A stretch of 64,000 nt of DNA from Streptomycetaceae bacterium (lineage in GTDB: Bacteria; Actinomycetota; Actinomycetes; Nanopelagicales; Nanopelagicaceae): contig JAIXXJ010000021.1 of the NCBI GenBank assembly GCA_027490815.1, positions 62,001 through 126,000 on the forward strand. Reading direction: 5' to 3'. A model generated the notes under the pieces. That model saw only the letters and a program-made list of their open reading frames with translations. It was not told the DNA's origin and did not search any database. The position numbers and the translations under genes are program-made. Of the stretch, positions 8,166 to 17,062 are shown piece by piece. Within the stretch, counting starts at the first letter, position 1; each line of letters begins with the position of its first letter.

Positions 8166-9032
8166 CTATTTATTCTCTCTAAGAACGATCAAATACATCG
8201 CAAGAAGAACCAATAAACCTCCAAGTAAAACTTGAAGCGTTAAAACCTCACCGCCAAATATGACGGCAAATAATGCAGCAAAGACAACTTCCATTGTTAG
8301 GATCACAGCAACTTTTGTTGCGCTAATGTGAGCTTGAGACCAAGTCTGGATAATGAAAGCTCCAGCAGTAGCAAAGACTGCCGTAAATACAACAACAGCC
8401 CAAACACCACTATCTGGTGGAGGGGCATATCCCTCGGGGATGGAAGCGATACCCGCCATCAATGCGCAGACTGTTAGTTGAACAACGGTCATCGCATAGA
8501 CATCTCGACCTGATGACCATTTACTAAGAGCGATGATATGAGCGGCAAAAAATATTGCACTGATGAGAACGAGCATCTCACCAAATCCAACAGAAAAACC
8601 TTGTACCGATAACAAAGCTAGCCCTATTGTTGCTATGAAGATGCAGAACCATACAAATTTACTAATTCGCTCATTTAGAATTACCGATGCCAAAAGTGGA
8701 GTAACCACAACATATAAGCCAGTAATAAAACCTGTGATTGCAGCACCAGTTCGCTCAAGTCCTAGAGTTTGAAAGATATATCCAAAGCCTAAAAAGATTC
8801 CAGCCAATCCTGCGCGCGAAAGCAGTTCCTTGTTGATCTTGCGAAGGACCTGAGGTCTAATTGCGATCATGACCAGAACTGCTAAAGAAAAGCGAGTGAA
8901 TAGAAAATTATTAACACTCTGTCGCTCAATTGCATCTTTCATTACTACAAATGCAAGACCCCAAGCCGCTGCGACCCCAAGTAGGGCCCATGGGGCAAGC
9001 TTTAATTGAAGCTGATGGCGCGCAGTCATCAT
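8166..9032 (-). CDS. EamA/DMT-family transporter
   Basis: A 288-residue protein with about ten membrane segments in two EamA repeats (ALLGVAAAWGLAFVVMKDAIE at the start; AVILTMEVVFAALFAVIFGGE in the second repeat). Most similar in layout to YedA/RhaT-like exporters of unknown substrate. Its ATG overlaps the stop of the upstream nfo gene by four bases, so it is the last gene of a pknB-nfo-eamA minus-strand operon. It is not obviously a duplicate of the other EamA gene in the window. Confidence 0.88.
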   Translation of the reverse strand: MMTARHQLQLKLAPWALLGVAAAWGLAFVVMKDAIERQSVNNFLFTRFSLAVLVMIAIRPQVLRKINKELLSRAGLAGIFLGFGYIFQTLGLERTGAAITGFITGLYVVVTPLLASVILNERISKFVWFCIFIATIGLALLSVQGFSVGFGEMLVLISAIFFAAHIIALSKWSSGRDVYAMTVVQLTVCALMAGIASIPEGYAPPPDSGVWAVVVFTAVFATAGAFIIQTWSQAHISATKVAVILTMEVVFAALFAVIFGGEVLTLQVLLGGLLVLLAMYLIVLRENK

Positions 9033-9892
9033 CCGCGCAGTTTCTTGAGAAGTGCCACTTCTTTTTTATGTGCTGGCTCTAAGCCAGGTGTTTCCAGAAT
9101 AAGCGGTGCGTTTGCTACTGCTGGGTGCTTTAGTAGCTCTTTGAATGGCTCTATTCCAATATGTCCATCACCAATATTTTGATGTCTATCCTTTAATGCC
9201 CCGCACACATCCATGGAATCATTTGCGTGGACAAGTTTAAACCGCTCGATGCCAGCAATTTCTACTAAAAGATCGATAGTTGCAGTCATTCCACCTTTGG
9301 TAGCAATATCGTGGCCAGCAGCAAATACATGACATGTATCTAAACAGATTCCAACTTTAGGGTGGTATTCAAGTGCCTTGAGGTACATTTCTAAATCATC
9401 TAATTTCTTGACTAATGATTGACCTTGTCCGGCAGTGGGTTCAAGTAATAGAAATGGTGATGAGTCATCTAACGCATTGAGAATTGGCATCATGCCCTCA
9501 TGAATCTGTTTCCATGCCTGATCAACATAGGTAACATCAACTGCTGAGCCAGTATGAATCACAACTCCGAGTGCACCGATTTCGTAGCCTCTTTTAAGTG
9601 AATACGCAGTTGAAGCTAATGAGTTTTCATAAGTTGAAACTGTTGGAGAACCTAAGTTGATAAGAAATGGTGCATGCACATATGTTTCAAGGTCCATTCC
9701 TGTTGCTTTGATTTTAAATGCTTCATCAAGTTCAGGTTTTGCTGCAGGCATTGCCCACATTCGAGGACTTGAAGCAAAGACTTGAATCGCCTCTGCGCCA
9801 ATTTCTTGGGCGTAATCAATAGAACGCTTAGCCATTCCGCCAGTTGTAGGAGTATGCGCACCTATTCGTGGCTTTTTAGCAGGCTTAGACAT
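9029..9892 (-). CDS. nfo: Deoxyribonuclease IV (AP endonuclease)
   Basis: Zinc-dependent TIM-barrel endonuclease that cuts 5' to abasic sites in base excision repair. Zinc-ligand blocks are visible in order: VIHTGSA, LLLEPTAGQG, CLDTCHVFAAGHD, KLVHANDSMDVCGALKDRH and GDGHIG, then LILETPG near the end. At 287 residues it is full length. It begins four bases after the pknB stop and overlaps the downstream eamA start, so it appears to be the middle gene of a three-gene operon. Confidence 0.95.
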   Translation of the reverse strand: MSKPAKKPRIGAHTPTTGGMAKRSIDYAQEIGAEAIQVFASSPRMWAMPAAKPELDEAFKIKATGMDLETYVHAPFLINLGSPTVSTYENSLASTAYSLKRGYEIGALGVVIHTGSAVDVTYVDQAWKQIHEGMMPILNALDDSSPFLLLEPTAGQGQSLVKKLDDLEMYLKALEYHPKVGICLDTCHVFAAGHDIATKGGMTATIDLLVEIAGIERFKLVHANDSMDVCGALKDRHQNIGDGHIGIEPFKELLKHPAVANAPLILETPGLEPAHKKEVALLKKLRG

Positions 9893-9896
9893 TCAT

Positions 9897-11795
9897 CTAC
9901 TGTACTTTAATCGTTACTGTGCTGCCACGTTCAACTTTTGTTTTCTTACCAGGAGAGACAGATATAACGTACTTGACCTTATTTTTTCCTGTCGAAACTA
10001 CCTTTGGCTTTAGACCAAGAGATTTCAGGAGATTTTGAGCTGCAACAGATTCCATGGCAATAATGGTTTCTGGAATAAAGGTATAGCGAGGACCCTTTGA
10101 AATAACGATAGAAACTTTTGCACCTTTATTTATTGCCGAACCACCGGCGGGGCTTTGTGAAATGACTGCAAGCTCTAAAACACTCTCGCTGTATGCATAT
10201 GTTGGTTGGACATCAAAACCAGCTTCGGTTAATTCATTAAGGGCTTGCTCTCCGCTTTTGCCAAGATATGAGGCCAAAGCAATTTGCTCAATTCCTTTAG
10301 AGACAATCACTTCAATTTGAGCATCTCGTTTTACTGATGTTCCTGACTGCGGAATTGTTTCGATCACAAAGCCTTTGGGGATTTCACTGCTAAAGACTTC
10401 TTTTATTGGGAGAAGTTCTATTGGATATTTCAAGATGGCATTTTGGGCGGCTGAAACAGTTAATCCTGTTGTTTTAGGAATCGTGTATCGCTCAGGTCCC
10501 TTGGAAAGGATAAAACTAACGCTGCCATTGGCCTGAACTTTTCCACCACCGGCTGGGTTTGATTCGATAACGCTACCTTTTGCAATTTCTTCATCGAATC
10601 TGCTTTCGAGTACTGTGGCTGTAAGTCCCAGCGGCTGCAGAATAGATACTGCTTCATCATATGTTGCTCCGACTGTCGATGGAACTACCACTTGTGATCC
10701 TGGACCAACCAAACTCCACCAACCTGCCACACCAACTGCGACTGCAAGAATTAAAGCAACCTTACGATTTCTGCGCACACGCTTACTTGCTCTTTTTTTC
10801 TTTTCTTCTTTCCGCCTCAATTGACGAGTGGTCTCTATTTTTTCTTCTTCAACTACCGGTTCAGACTTAAGAGCTTCTTTCTTTTGGGTTTTCTCACGAA
10901 TTGGTTCAACGGGCAGGTCTAAACCAAGTGACATTTGATTTTTCTTCGGATCTAAATCAACTTGTATTTGCGCGAGTTCATCCAAAAACTCAGATGCAGT
11001 GCGGGGTCGATCGTCTGGGTTTTTTGAAGTTGCTCGGGCAATTAAGTCATCCAGTGCCTTCGGAATCTCTTTGCGCTTACTGCGAAGGCGAGGAACTTCT
11101 TCATTAACATGCATATAAGCAATCTGAATGGGGGAGTCGGCAGTGAAAGGTTTATCACCAATTAACATTTCGTAGGCAACAATTCCTGCCGCATATACAT
11201 CACTTCGAGAATCAGCGATTCCCCTTTGGACCTGTTCTGGAGAAAGATATGAGACGCTTCCTAAAATCACACTGGATTCAGCTGTCATTGTTGAGCCAAT
11301 AATTTCACCTCTTGCTAAACCAAAATCAGCAACTTTAACTCGTCCCTCATTTGAAATCATTATATTTTCTGGCTTAACATCACGGTGAACAATGCCTAAT
11401 GCGTGAGCTGCAGATAATGCACTCAGAATTGGAGTTAAGTAGTTCATTGCATCTTTAATCTCGAATCTTCCGCGTTCATTCAAATACTCTCGTAAAGTGT
11501 GACCTTCTATAAGTTCCATAACTAAAAAGACAGCAGGGACACCATTTTGGTTCCAGCCTTGATCTTGGACAGCCACGATGTTGGGATGGGAAAGTGCAGC
11601 TGCTGCTTTTGCTTCGCGAATAAAACGTGAAACGTAGGAATCATCTTGTGCCAGATGTGAGTGCATAATCTTTACTGCAACTTTACGATCTAATCGAGTA
11701 TCGATCGCCTCATAAATAGCTGCCATGCCACCATTGGCTACCTGACGCAATAATTGATAGCGACCGTCAATGAGTTCACCGGTCAGATCAGACAT
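9897..11795 (-). CDS. pknB: PASTA-domain Ser/Thr protein kinase
   Basis: Eukaryotic-type membrane kinase of the PknB/StkP family, expected to sense peptidoglycan fragments and control growth and division. The kinase domain (about residues 10-275) is intact: VANGGMAAIYEA glycine loop, VAVKIM lysine, HRDVKPENIM catalytic loop and VADFGLARG. A basic juxtamembrane stretch (EKKKRASKRVRRNRK) precedes one membrane helix at about 348-365. Four PASTA repeats follow to residue 632 (blocks starting VPSTVGATYDEA, IPKTTGLTVSAA, IALASYLGKSGEQA, IPETIIAMESVAA). It is not next to pknA, rodA or a phosphatase gene. A leaderless promoter precedes it. Confidence 0.95.
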   Translation of the reverse strand: MSDLTGELIDGRYQLLRQVANGGMAAIYEAIDTRLDRKVAVKIMHSHLAQDDSYVSRFIREAKAAAALSHPNIVAVQDQGWNQNGVPAVFLVMELIEGHTLREYLNERGRFEIKDAMNYLTPILSALSAAHALGIVHRDVKPENIMISNEGRVKVADFGLARGEIIGSTMTAESSVILGSVSYLSPEQVQRGIADSRSDVYAAGIVAYEMLIGDKPFTADSPIQIAYMHVNEEVPRLRSKRKEIPKALDDLIARATSKNPDDRPRTASEFLDELAQIQVDLDPKKNQMSLGLDLPVEPIREKTQKKEALKSEPVVEEEKIETTRQLRRKEEKKKRASKRVRRNRKVALILAVAVGVAGWWSLVGPGSQVVVPSTVGATYDEAVSILQPLGLTATVLESRFDEEIAKGSVIESNPAGGGKVQANGSVSFILSKGPERYTIPKTTGLTVSAAQNAILKYPIELLPIKEVFSSEIPKGFVIETIPQSGTSVKRDAQIEVIVSKGIEQIALASYLGKSGEQALNELTEAGFDVQPTYAYSESVLELAVISQSPAGGSAINKGAKVSIVISKGPRYTFIPETIIAMESVAAQNLLKSLGLKPKVVSTGKNKVKYVISVSPGKKTKVERGSTVTIKVQ

Positions 11796-11801
11796 GTGGC
11801 G

Positions 11802-11807
11802 ATTTTA
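11802..11807 (-). promoter_or_regulatory. Leaderless -10 of the pknB operon
   Basis: TAAAAT on the minus strand, six bases before the ATG at 11795, with no Shine-Dalgarno sequence. Confidence 0.55.
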
Positions 11808-11850
11808 TGGAACCTGAGTGGTAGGTCCTCATCTGGCGCGCCCAAAGGGA

Positions 11851-12360
11851 CTATGAAGTAAGTTTCACATCACAGTTTTCGGCTGTTTTATCCACCTTAA
11901 AGTGCACATCTTGATAGCTCTGCCAAATGAGCATTAAATCTCTCAGGTGGTATCCATCTCGATCTAACACGCGTTGTAGCCCGATTTCTGGCGGTGTTTC
12001 AATCCAATAAGTCTTTGCACCTGCATCTCTGACTATTTTTTGCGCAGCACCAACACCTTCGAGAATAAGAACCTTTGTTGATTGGATTAACTCCGCTTCA
12101 CCATATTCCATCGTGATCCAATTGAATCTTTTTATGTAGAAATCCTTGCCAGCTTTATGTGCTTGAACAATTTCTGAAAGCTTCAAAGTAAGCTCTTCGG
12201 ATAAGGCATGTTCCCACCCGTTATAGAGATCATCCATATGAATAACTTGAACTGTCAAGGTTGGTTGGTACTCACTTTGAAGTTTTGCAGCCAACGTTGT
12301 TTTACCCGATCCTGCAGGGCCATCAATTGCTAAGAGCACGTTGCCAACGTCGCCAACCAA
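11851..12360 (-). CDS. Uridine kinase-like P-loop kinase, riboswitch-controlled
   Basis: A 169-residue P-loop phosphotransferase with Walker A GPAGSGKTTLA near residue 15, an MDDLYNGWE block like the Walker B/substrate region of uridine-kinase-like enzymes, and a lid-like RVLDRDGYHLRD. It overlaps the 3' end of the PnuC-family gene, which is under a TPP riboswitch. From that context I infer that the substrate is thiamine or a thiamine precursor taken up by the transporter; the sequence alone says only small-molecule kinase. Start is uncertain: TTG at 12360 (38-base overlap) or GTG at 12339 (17-base overlap), both shortly before the Walker motif. Confidence 0.82.
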   Translation of the reverse strand: MVGDVGNVLLAIDGPAGSGKTTLAAKLQSEYQPTLTVQVIHMDDLYNGWEHALSEELTLKLSEIVQAHKAGKDFYIKRFNWITMEYGEAELIQSTKVLILEGVGAAQKIVRDAGAKTYWIETPPEIGLQRVLDRDGYHLRDLMLIWQSYQDVHFKVDKTAENCDVKLTS

Positions 12361-12898
12361 TAATTGCTACAGCTGTAAACACTACATACAACATCGCAGT
12401 AAACCAGTATCCCAAGAGCAAGTACTGCGTGCTTCCAACAATATTGATGATGAGCCAAAGAAACCATGCCTCAAATTTTTCGTAAATCATCATTACTTGG
12501 GCAAATAAACTGCCAACAAGAATGAAGGCATCTGACCAGGTTGCTGCTGCTCCAATGCCAGATAGCACTGGAGATAAAACTGCAACCGATGCTATAACTC
12601 CAACACCTATGTAAAGACGTTTTCTGGTAGATAACACTCCTGGCTTGGCGCCCTTTGGTCCCCATCCGCGCCAGCCATAAATGGCGGCAACAATAAAAAT
12701 TATTTGAAGCGCGGCACTTGCAAAGAGTTCGACTTGGTAGAAAAAGACTGCATACAAGATGCTTCCGGTGGCCCACCATGGCCATGTAATTCGCTTTCCG
12801 GTTGTTCCCAGCCAAACTCCAACAAATGAGGTAATAGCTGCTATAAATTCCAAGATAGAGACTTCGTATCCCCAGGCAGTAAATAAAATAGATGACAT
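12323..12898 (-). CDS. pnuT: PnuC-family vitamin transporter, probable thiamine importer PnuT
   Basis: Integral membrane transporter of the PnuC family (nicotinamide riboside, riboflavin or thiamine facilitators that trap substrate by phosphorylation). About seven membrane segments are visible and the family motif WxxWxxxN is present as WFLWLIIN. A TPP riboswitch lies immediately upstream, which points to thiamine. The track start at 12916 falls inside the conserved 3' strand of the aptamer; the ATG at 12898, preceded by GGAAAGG, gives a 191-residue protein and is preferred. The P-loop kinase downstream overlaps it and could provide the trapping step. Confidence 0.88.
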   Translation of the reverse strand: MSSILFTAWGYEVSILEFIAAITSFVGVWLGTTGKRITWPWWATGSILYAVFFYQVELFASAALQIIFIVAAIYGWRGWGPKGAKPGVLSTRKRLYIGVGVIASVAVLSPVLSGIGAAATWSDAFILVGSLFAQVMMIYEKFEAWFLWLIINIVGSTQYLLLGYWFTAMLYVVFTAVAIIGWRRWQRALSN

Positions 12899-12907
12899 TG
12901 TGATTTT

Positions 12908-12986
12908 CCTTTCCATATCCGCATTACCGGATCGGTCTAACGGTCGGTCTGAATTTCAGACCCTCTCAGCCGTGGTGGCTCCCGTT
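12908..12986 (-). promoter_or_regulatory. TPP (THI-box) riboswitch
   Basis: Reading the minus strand, the leader contains GGGAGCC, then the invariant GGCTGAGAGG, a GGTCTGAAATTCAGACC hairpin as the variable P3 extension, GACCGATCCGG and GGTAATGCGGATATGG with GGAAAGG at the end. These are the conserved elements of the thiamine pyrophosphate aptamer in the correct order. The closing 3' strand contains the GGAAAGG that serves as the Shine-Dalgarno sequence of the pnuT ATG at 12898, and no T-run terminator follows, so control is probably by ribosome-site sequestration. Confidence 0.93.
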
Positions 12987-12995
12987 TTCATATAG

Positions 12996-13001
12996 TAGCG
13001 T
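12996..13001 (+). promoter_or_regulatory. Leaderless -10 of crtYc
   Basis: TAGCGT six bases before the GTG at 13008. On the other strand TACTAT (12997 to 12992) is a possible -10 for the riboswitch transcript, so the two divergent promoters would overlap. Confidence 0.48.
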
Positions 13002-13007
13002 TATCTC

Positions 13008-13334
13008 GTGCTTAAGTTCGGTTATCTTGCCATGATTGCATTCACAGTATGTGGCTCCATTTGGCTTGAGTTTGTACTTAAAGTAAAGGTTTTGAAAAGA
13101 TATAAAAGGGCAATCAAGGCAATTCTTCCAGTCTCTTTAATCTTTATTACCTGGGATGCCTATGCAATCCATCAAGGGCATTGGTTCTTCGATAGAAATC
13201 AGATTCTGGGGATTTTTGGACCCTTTGGTATTCCGCTGGAAGAGTACTTGTTCTTTACCGTAGTTCCATTGGCTGCGATATTAACAATAGAAGCAGTGCG
13301 AACAGTGAAAAAACATTGGCAGGTATACAAATGA
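13008..13334 (+). CDS. crtYc: Lycopene cyclase subunit CrtYc
   Basis: First half of the heterodimeric lycopene cyclase of actinobacteria, a small three-helix membrane protein (108 residues). It has the family block FITWDAYAIHQGHWFFDRNQ and the acidic PLEEYLFF motif needed for cyclisation. It starts with GTG behind a leaderless -10 and overlaps crtYd by four bases (ATGA). CrtYc and CrtYd act together to cyclise lycopene ends; whether one or both ends are cyclised here is not evident. Confidence 0.9.
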   Translation: MLKFGYLAMIAFTVCGSIWLEFVLKVKVLKRYKRAIKAILPVSLIFITWDAYAIHQGHWFFDRNQILGIFGPFGIPLEEYLFFTVVPLAAILTIEAVRTVKKHWQVYK

Positions 13335-13633
13335 CCTATACGCAGTTAGCGATCAGTGCTGTTGTAATTGTCATAATCCTTGATCTCTACGTTATCAAAA
13401 CCGGCTTACTTAAGCGGAAAGTTTTTTGGACTTCTTACGCAATAATTGTGGGTTTTCAGCTTCTTACAAACTGGTGGCTAACTTCTCGAAATATCGTGAT
13501 GTATAGCCCCGATGCAATATTGGGACTTCGAATAGCATCTGCCCCAGTTGAGGACTTACTTTTTGGTTTTGGGCTGGTTGTAGGCGTTTTAGTTAATTGG
13601 ATAAGGCTAGGCGCTTCAGATAAGCAGCACTAG
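13331..13633 (+). CDS. crtYd: Lycopene cyclase subunit CrtYd
   Basis: Second half of the heterodimeric cyclase, 100 residues with three hydrophobic segments and the conserved APVEDLLFGFGL motif, which mirrors the PLEEYLFF motif of CrtYc. The ORF track begins at a TTG (13316); the ATG at 13331 overlaps the crtYc stop as ATGA and is the likelier start. Its last 41 bases are antisense to the 3' end of crtB. Confidence 0.88.
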   Translation: MTYTQLAISAVVIVIILDLYVIKTGLLKRKVFWTSYAIIVGFQLLTNWWLTSRNIVMYSPDAILGLRIASAPVEDLLFGFGLVVGVLVNWIRLGASDKQH

Positions 13634-14495
13634 CCACACGCAATCTTCTTCCAGTTGAAGTTTTGGCACGTTTGTTGAAAATATCGTAATTAATCTTTTC
13701 TACCTCTTCGACAATTCCACAGTACAAAGTACTTGCCGCTTGGATACATGGACGACTAGATGGCTCCAATAGTTGGATTCCTGGCGCAGCCTGCTCTTGC
13801 AATCTCTTTACTCTAGCAATTTGAAACTTAAGGGCTTCAACTATTTCTGGAGTAAGAATCCTTGCTTCAAGCATTTTGCGATCTACTCCAAATTGTTCTA
13901 ACTCTTTTTTAGGTAGATAGACACGTGATCTATCTAAATCTTCCCCTACGTCCCGAATGAAATTGGCTAATTGAAACGCAATGCCTAATGTTTTTGCCGA
14001 TTCATAAGCATCAGCGTGCAAGGGACCTAGTATCGGCACCATTTGTAATCCGATAACGGCTGCCGATCCATAGACATACTCCATCAAATCTTCATAGGTT
14101 TCATACTCTTGAACAGTTAAATCCATTTCCATTGAATGTAAAAATGCTTCAAAGTATTCATGCGGGATATCAAACCTATTGACGGTATCTATCAGAGCTC
14201 GACCGACAGCATCTTGACTATTACCTATCTTTAAATCTGATAAAACTTTGCTACCCCATGTGTTTAACTCTTTGGCTTTTTCTTGGACAGATAACTGTGA
14301 TGCTAAGTCGTCCACGATTTCATCGGCATAACGGGCAAAGCCGTAAAGAGCGTGAACAAAGGGCCTTTTGGCCTTGGGTAGTAAAAGAGTTGCAAGAAAG
14401 TATGTTTTTCCGTGAAGAGCATTGAGTCTTTTGCACTCGGCATAGGAAGCACGCAGATCGGGATCGATGATTCCCGCAGCGGTTAACTCATCCAC
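13593..14495 (-). CDS. crtB: Phytoene synthase
   Basis: Joins two geranylgeranyl diphosphates to phytoene, the first committed carotenoid step. The two aspartate-rich motifs are present: YADEIVDD near residue 56 and ANFIRDVGEDLDRSRVYLP near residue 177, with QEYETYEDLMEYVYGSAAVIG between. At 300 residues it is full length. The GTG start directly follows the crtI stop (TAAGTG). It is the last gene of the crtE-crtI-crtB operon on the minus strand. Confidence 0.95.
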   Translation of the reverse strand: MDELTAAGIIDPDLRASYAECKRLNALHGKTYFLATLLLPKAKRPFVHALYGFARYADEIVDDLASQLSVQEKAKELNTWGSKVLSDLKIGNSQDAVGRALIDTVNRFDIPHEYFEAFLHSMEMDLTVQEYETYEDLMEYVYGSAAVIGLQMVPILGPLHADAYESAKTLGIAFQLANFIRDVGEDLDRSRVYLPKKELEQFGVDRKMLEARILTPEIVEALKFQIARVKRLQEQAAPGIQLLEPSSRPCIQAASTLYCGIVEEVEKINYDIFNKRAKTSTGRRLRVASAAYLKRLALSN

Positions 14496-15980
14496 TTATT
14501 TAACCGGACCCACAATGCGTTCAGCTGCTAAGCGACCTGAAATCAATACCATCGGAACACCAACACCTGGTTGTGTTCCAGAACCGGCAAATACAACATT
14601 TTCAATTCCAGCAGCAATATTGCGAGGTCTAAATGGACCCGTTTGAAAAAAAGTATGGGCACTTGCAAAAGGAGCGCCTGCTTCCATTCCTTGAGACCGC
14701 CAATCCAATGGAGTTGTTAGCACTTCAGTTTCAATTGCATCACCAAATCCTGTGTATCCACGCTTTTCCATAGTTTCAACCATGTGATCGCGATATGGCT
14801 TTGCTTGCTTCTTCCAATCTATGTTGGCAGTTAAATTGGGTGTTGGAAATAGTACGTAATAAGAATGCTTGCCAGGGGGAGCCAAGGTTGGATCATCTTT
14901 TGAAGGTAATGTCACCAAAAGACTTGGATCACTCATCAAAACCTTTTTCTTAATTAGCTCATCAAATATTCCATCCCACTGCTGACCAAAGTGAATATTG
15001 TGGTGGGCTGCAAAATCGTATTCTCGTGAAGATCCAACCAGCATCGTTACACAAGAAGGAGAGTAGTTAAGACGCTTTACTGAAAGTGGAGTCTTTCCCA
15101 ATAAATCACGCCAAGCAACGGGTAGATCAGGATTTAAAATTACGGCATCACATTCAATTCTTTGACCATCTTCTGTAATCACGGCCTTTGCGCGAGAGTT
15201 AACGACATCAATCTTTGAAACCGTGGTGCTGTATTTAAACACGACACCGTGTTTTTCAGCTGCTGCTGCCATCGCACGTGGAACAGCGTGCATACCGCCC
15301 TTAGGGAAGAAAACTCCGTTTACTGAATCCATATATGCAATGACGGCATAAATCGCAAGCGCTTGTTGAGGACTAACACCTGCATACATTGCTTGAAATG
15401 AATACACCCGCTGCAGCCGGGGATCATTCATAAACTGATTAACTTTTGGAGACAGGCGCCTAAAACCACCCAGCGCAATGAGGCGAGCCAGATTTGGAGT
15501 TAATAGATTAAGAGGAGAGTCGATATTTCTATCAATGAAATCATTCATCTCGTACTTGTATAACTTAGTTACGAAATCTACATATCTTGCATATCCTGCA
15601 GCTTCTTCAGGACTAATTTTTTCTGCAATCTCAGCTTCCATTTGAGCAGTATTTGCATGAATATCTAACTGTGATCCGTCAGCATAAAAAGCACGGTAGA
15701 GCGGTGAGACTGGCATAAGTTCAAGCCAATCCTTCATGTCTTCACCGACGCTACTAAAAGCATCTTGAATCAAAGATGGCATAGTTAAAACAGAGGGACC
15801 TGTATCAAAAGAGTAACCATCTTTTTTCAGTAAACCATTACGGCCGCCGGGAACAGATTCTCGCTCTATCACTGTGACTTTACGACCGGCACCTGCTAAA
15901 CGTAGTGCGGCACTGAGCCCAGCCAAACCAGCTCCGACCACAACAACATGATCTGTAGGTCCTTTAACGCGAGCAGGCAT
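14496..15980 (-). CDS. crtI: Phytoene desaturase
   Basis: FAD-dependent desaturase/isomerase converting phytoene to lycopene. The N-terminal dinucleotide fold is VVVGAGLAGLSAALRLAGAG, followed by GGRNGLLKKDGYSFDTGPSVL, and the C-terminal carotenoid-desaturase signature is seen as NVVFAGSGTQPGVGVPMVLISG. At 494 residues it is full length. Its ATG shares one base with the GGPP synthase stop (TAATG). The second CrtI-like protein in the window (18506-20002) is clearly different in sequence and lies with late-step genes. Confidence 0.95.
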   Translation of the reverse strand: MPARVKGPTDHVVVVGAGLAGLSAALRLAGAGRKVTVIERESVPGGRNGLLKKDGYSFDTGPSVLTMPSLIQDAFSSVGEDMKDWLELMPVSPLYRAFYADGSQLDIHANTAQMEAEIAEKISPEEAAGYARYVDFVTKLYKYEMNDFIDRNIDSPLNLLTPNLARLIALGGFRRLSPKVNQFMNDPRLQRVYSFQAMYAGVSPQQALAIYAVIAYMDSVNGVFFPKGGMHAVPRAMAAAAEKHGVVFKYSTTVSKIDVVNSRAKAVITEDGQRIECDAVILNPDLPVAWRDLLGKTPLSVKRLNYSPSCVTMLVGSSREYDFAAHHNIHFGQQWDGIFDELIKKKVLMSDPSLLVTLPSKDDPTLAPPGKHSYYVLFPTPNLTANIDWKKQAKPYRDHMVETMEKRGYTGFGDAIETEVLTTPLDWRSQGMEAGAPFASAHTFFQTGPFRPRNIAAGIENVVFAGSGTQPGVGVPMVLISGRLAAERIVGPVK

Positions 15981-17056
15981 TAATTACTCCTCTTTGTGGC
16001 GATATGGGCAAGTTCAGTTAATAGTTGTTGACCCACTTCTGAAAATTCTGGTGAGGCTATTGCCGCAATGGATTTTTCAGTTAATTCTTCAATCAACTTT
16101 TCTAACTTATCTTTTGCTCCAGAGTCCAAGATTATCTGCTGAAGGGCGGTTACGCCCTCTGAATTCAAATCTGGTTGTCCAAAGTATTTTTCAAAGGTCT
16201 GGGATTGAGATGGAGTTTGAGTTTCACGGGAAAGGGCGATCAAAACGGTTTTTTTACCCTCACGCAAGTCATCCCCGGTTGGCTTTCCAGTGACAGAGGC
16301 ATCTCCGTAGACACCTAATAGGTCGTCACGAAGTTGAAATGCTTCTCCAAGAGGCAGTCCATATTCAGAGAGTGCAGAGATCCTCTTTTGATTTATTGAA
16401 GCAGCCATTGCCGCCCCAAGGTGGAGTGGCCGTTCAATTGTGTATTTTCCAGATTTATATCGCGCAATCTTCATTGAGCGATCAAAGCTTGAACTTTTTT
16501 GTGTTTGTTCGTGAATATCTAAAAACTGTCCTGCCATTAATTCAACGCGCATTTCATTGTAATAAGAAATAGTTCTTGCAAACTGATCAGGAGTTAATCC
16601 AGCCGAGTTAAGCATTTGATCAGACCAAACAAGCGCCAGGTCTCCAAGTAGAACTGCTGCAGATACTCCATATTGTGGGGCAAAACCTTCAAGTCGATCC
16701 TGCACGTGAATAGATTCAAAGTGACGATGAATCGATGGTTTTCCACGGCGGGTATCAGATGCATCCATTAAGTCATCGTGTATCAGCGCACATGCTTGTA
16801 GAAGTTCCAAACTTGCTATCGCTTTTAATGTAGATTTCTCAACAGTTCCACCGGCAGCTATGAATCCTGCATATGCAAAAAGAGGGCGAAGACGTTTACC
16901 CCCTTCAAGTAGAAAAGATGTTAAAGAACTACAAACGAGGGTTAGGTCTGGTGAGATATCTTGCAGATAGGCGCCTTCACGGCTTAGAAATATTCCAAGC
17001 TCTTCTTCGACGGAAGTACGAACGGCAAGCAGGCTCGTTTTTGGCGCTGAATTCAC
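15980..17056 (-). CDS. crtE: Geranylgeranyl diphosphate synthase (polyprenyl synthetase)
   Basis: Builds C20 prenyl diphosphate for CrtB. The first aspartate-rich motif is HDDLMDASDTRRGKP near residue 113 and the second is FQLRDDLLGVYGD; GGKRLRP is also present. At 358 residues it matches IdsA/CrtE-type actinobacterial enzymes. The start is GTG, preceded six bases upstream by TACCGT, a leaderless -10 that overlaps the -10 of the divergent metF. It heads the crtE-crtI-crtB operon. Product chain length is inferred from context. Confidence 0.92.
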   Translation of the reverse strand: MNSAPKTSLLAVRTSVEEELGIFLSREGAYLQDISPDLTLVCSSLTSFLLEGGKRLRPLFAYAGFIAAGGTVEKSTLKAIASLELLQACALIHDDLMDASDTRRGKPSIHRHFESIHVQDRLEGFAPQYGVSAAVLLGDLALVWSDQMLNSAGLTPDQFARTISYYNEMRVELMAGQFLDIHEQTQKSSSFDRSMKIARYKSGKYTIERPLHLGAAMAASINQKRISALSEYGLPLGEAFQLRDDLLGVYGDASVTGKPTGDDLREGKKTVLIALSRETQTPSQSQTFEKYFGQPDLNSEGVTALQQIILDSGAKDKLEKLIEELTEKSIAAIASPEFSEVGQQLLTELAHIATKRSN

Positions 17057-17062
17057 GTGATA

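Noticed and set aside
12471-12815. 114-codon minus-strand ORF in a different frame of the PnuC-family gene
   Set aside because: Cys/Ser-rich frame-shadow; the PnuC frame carries membrane segments and the WxxWxxxN motif.
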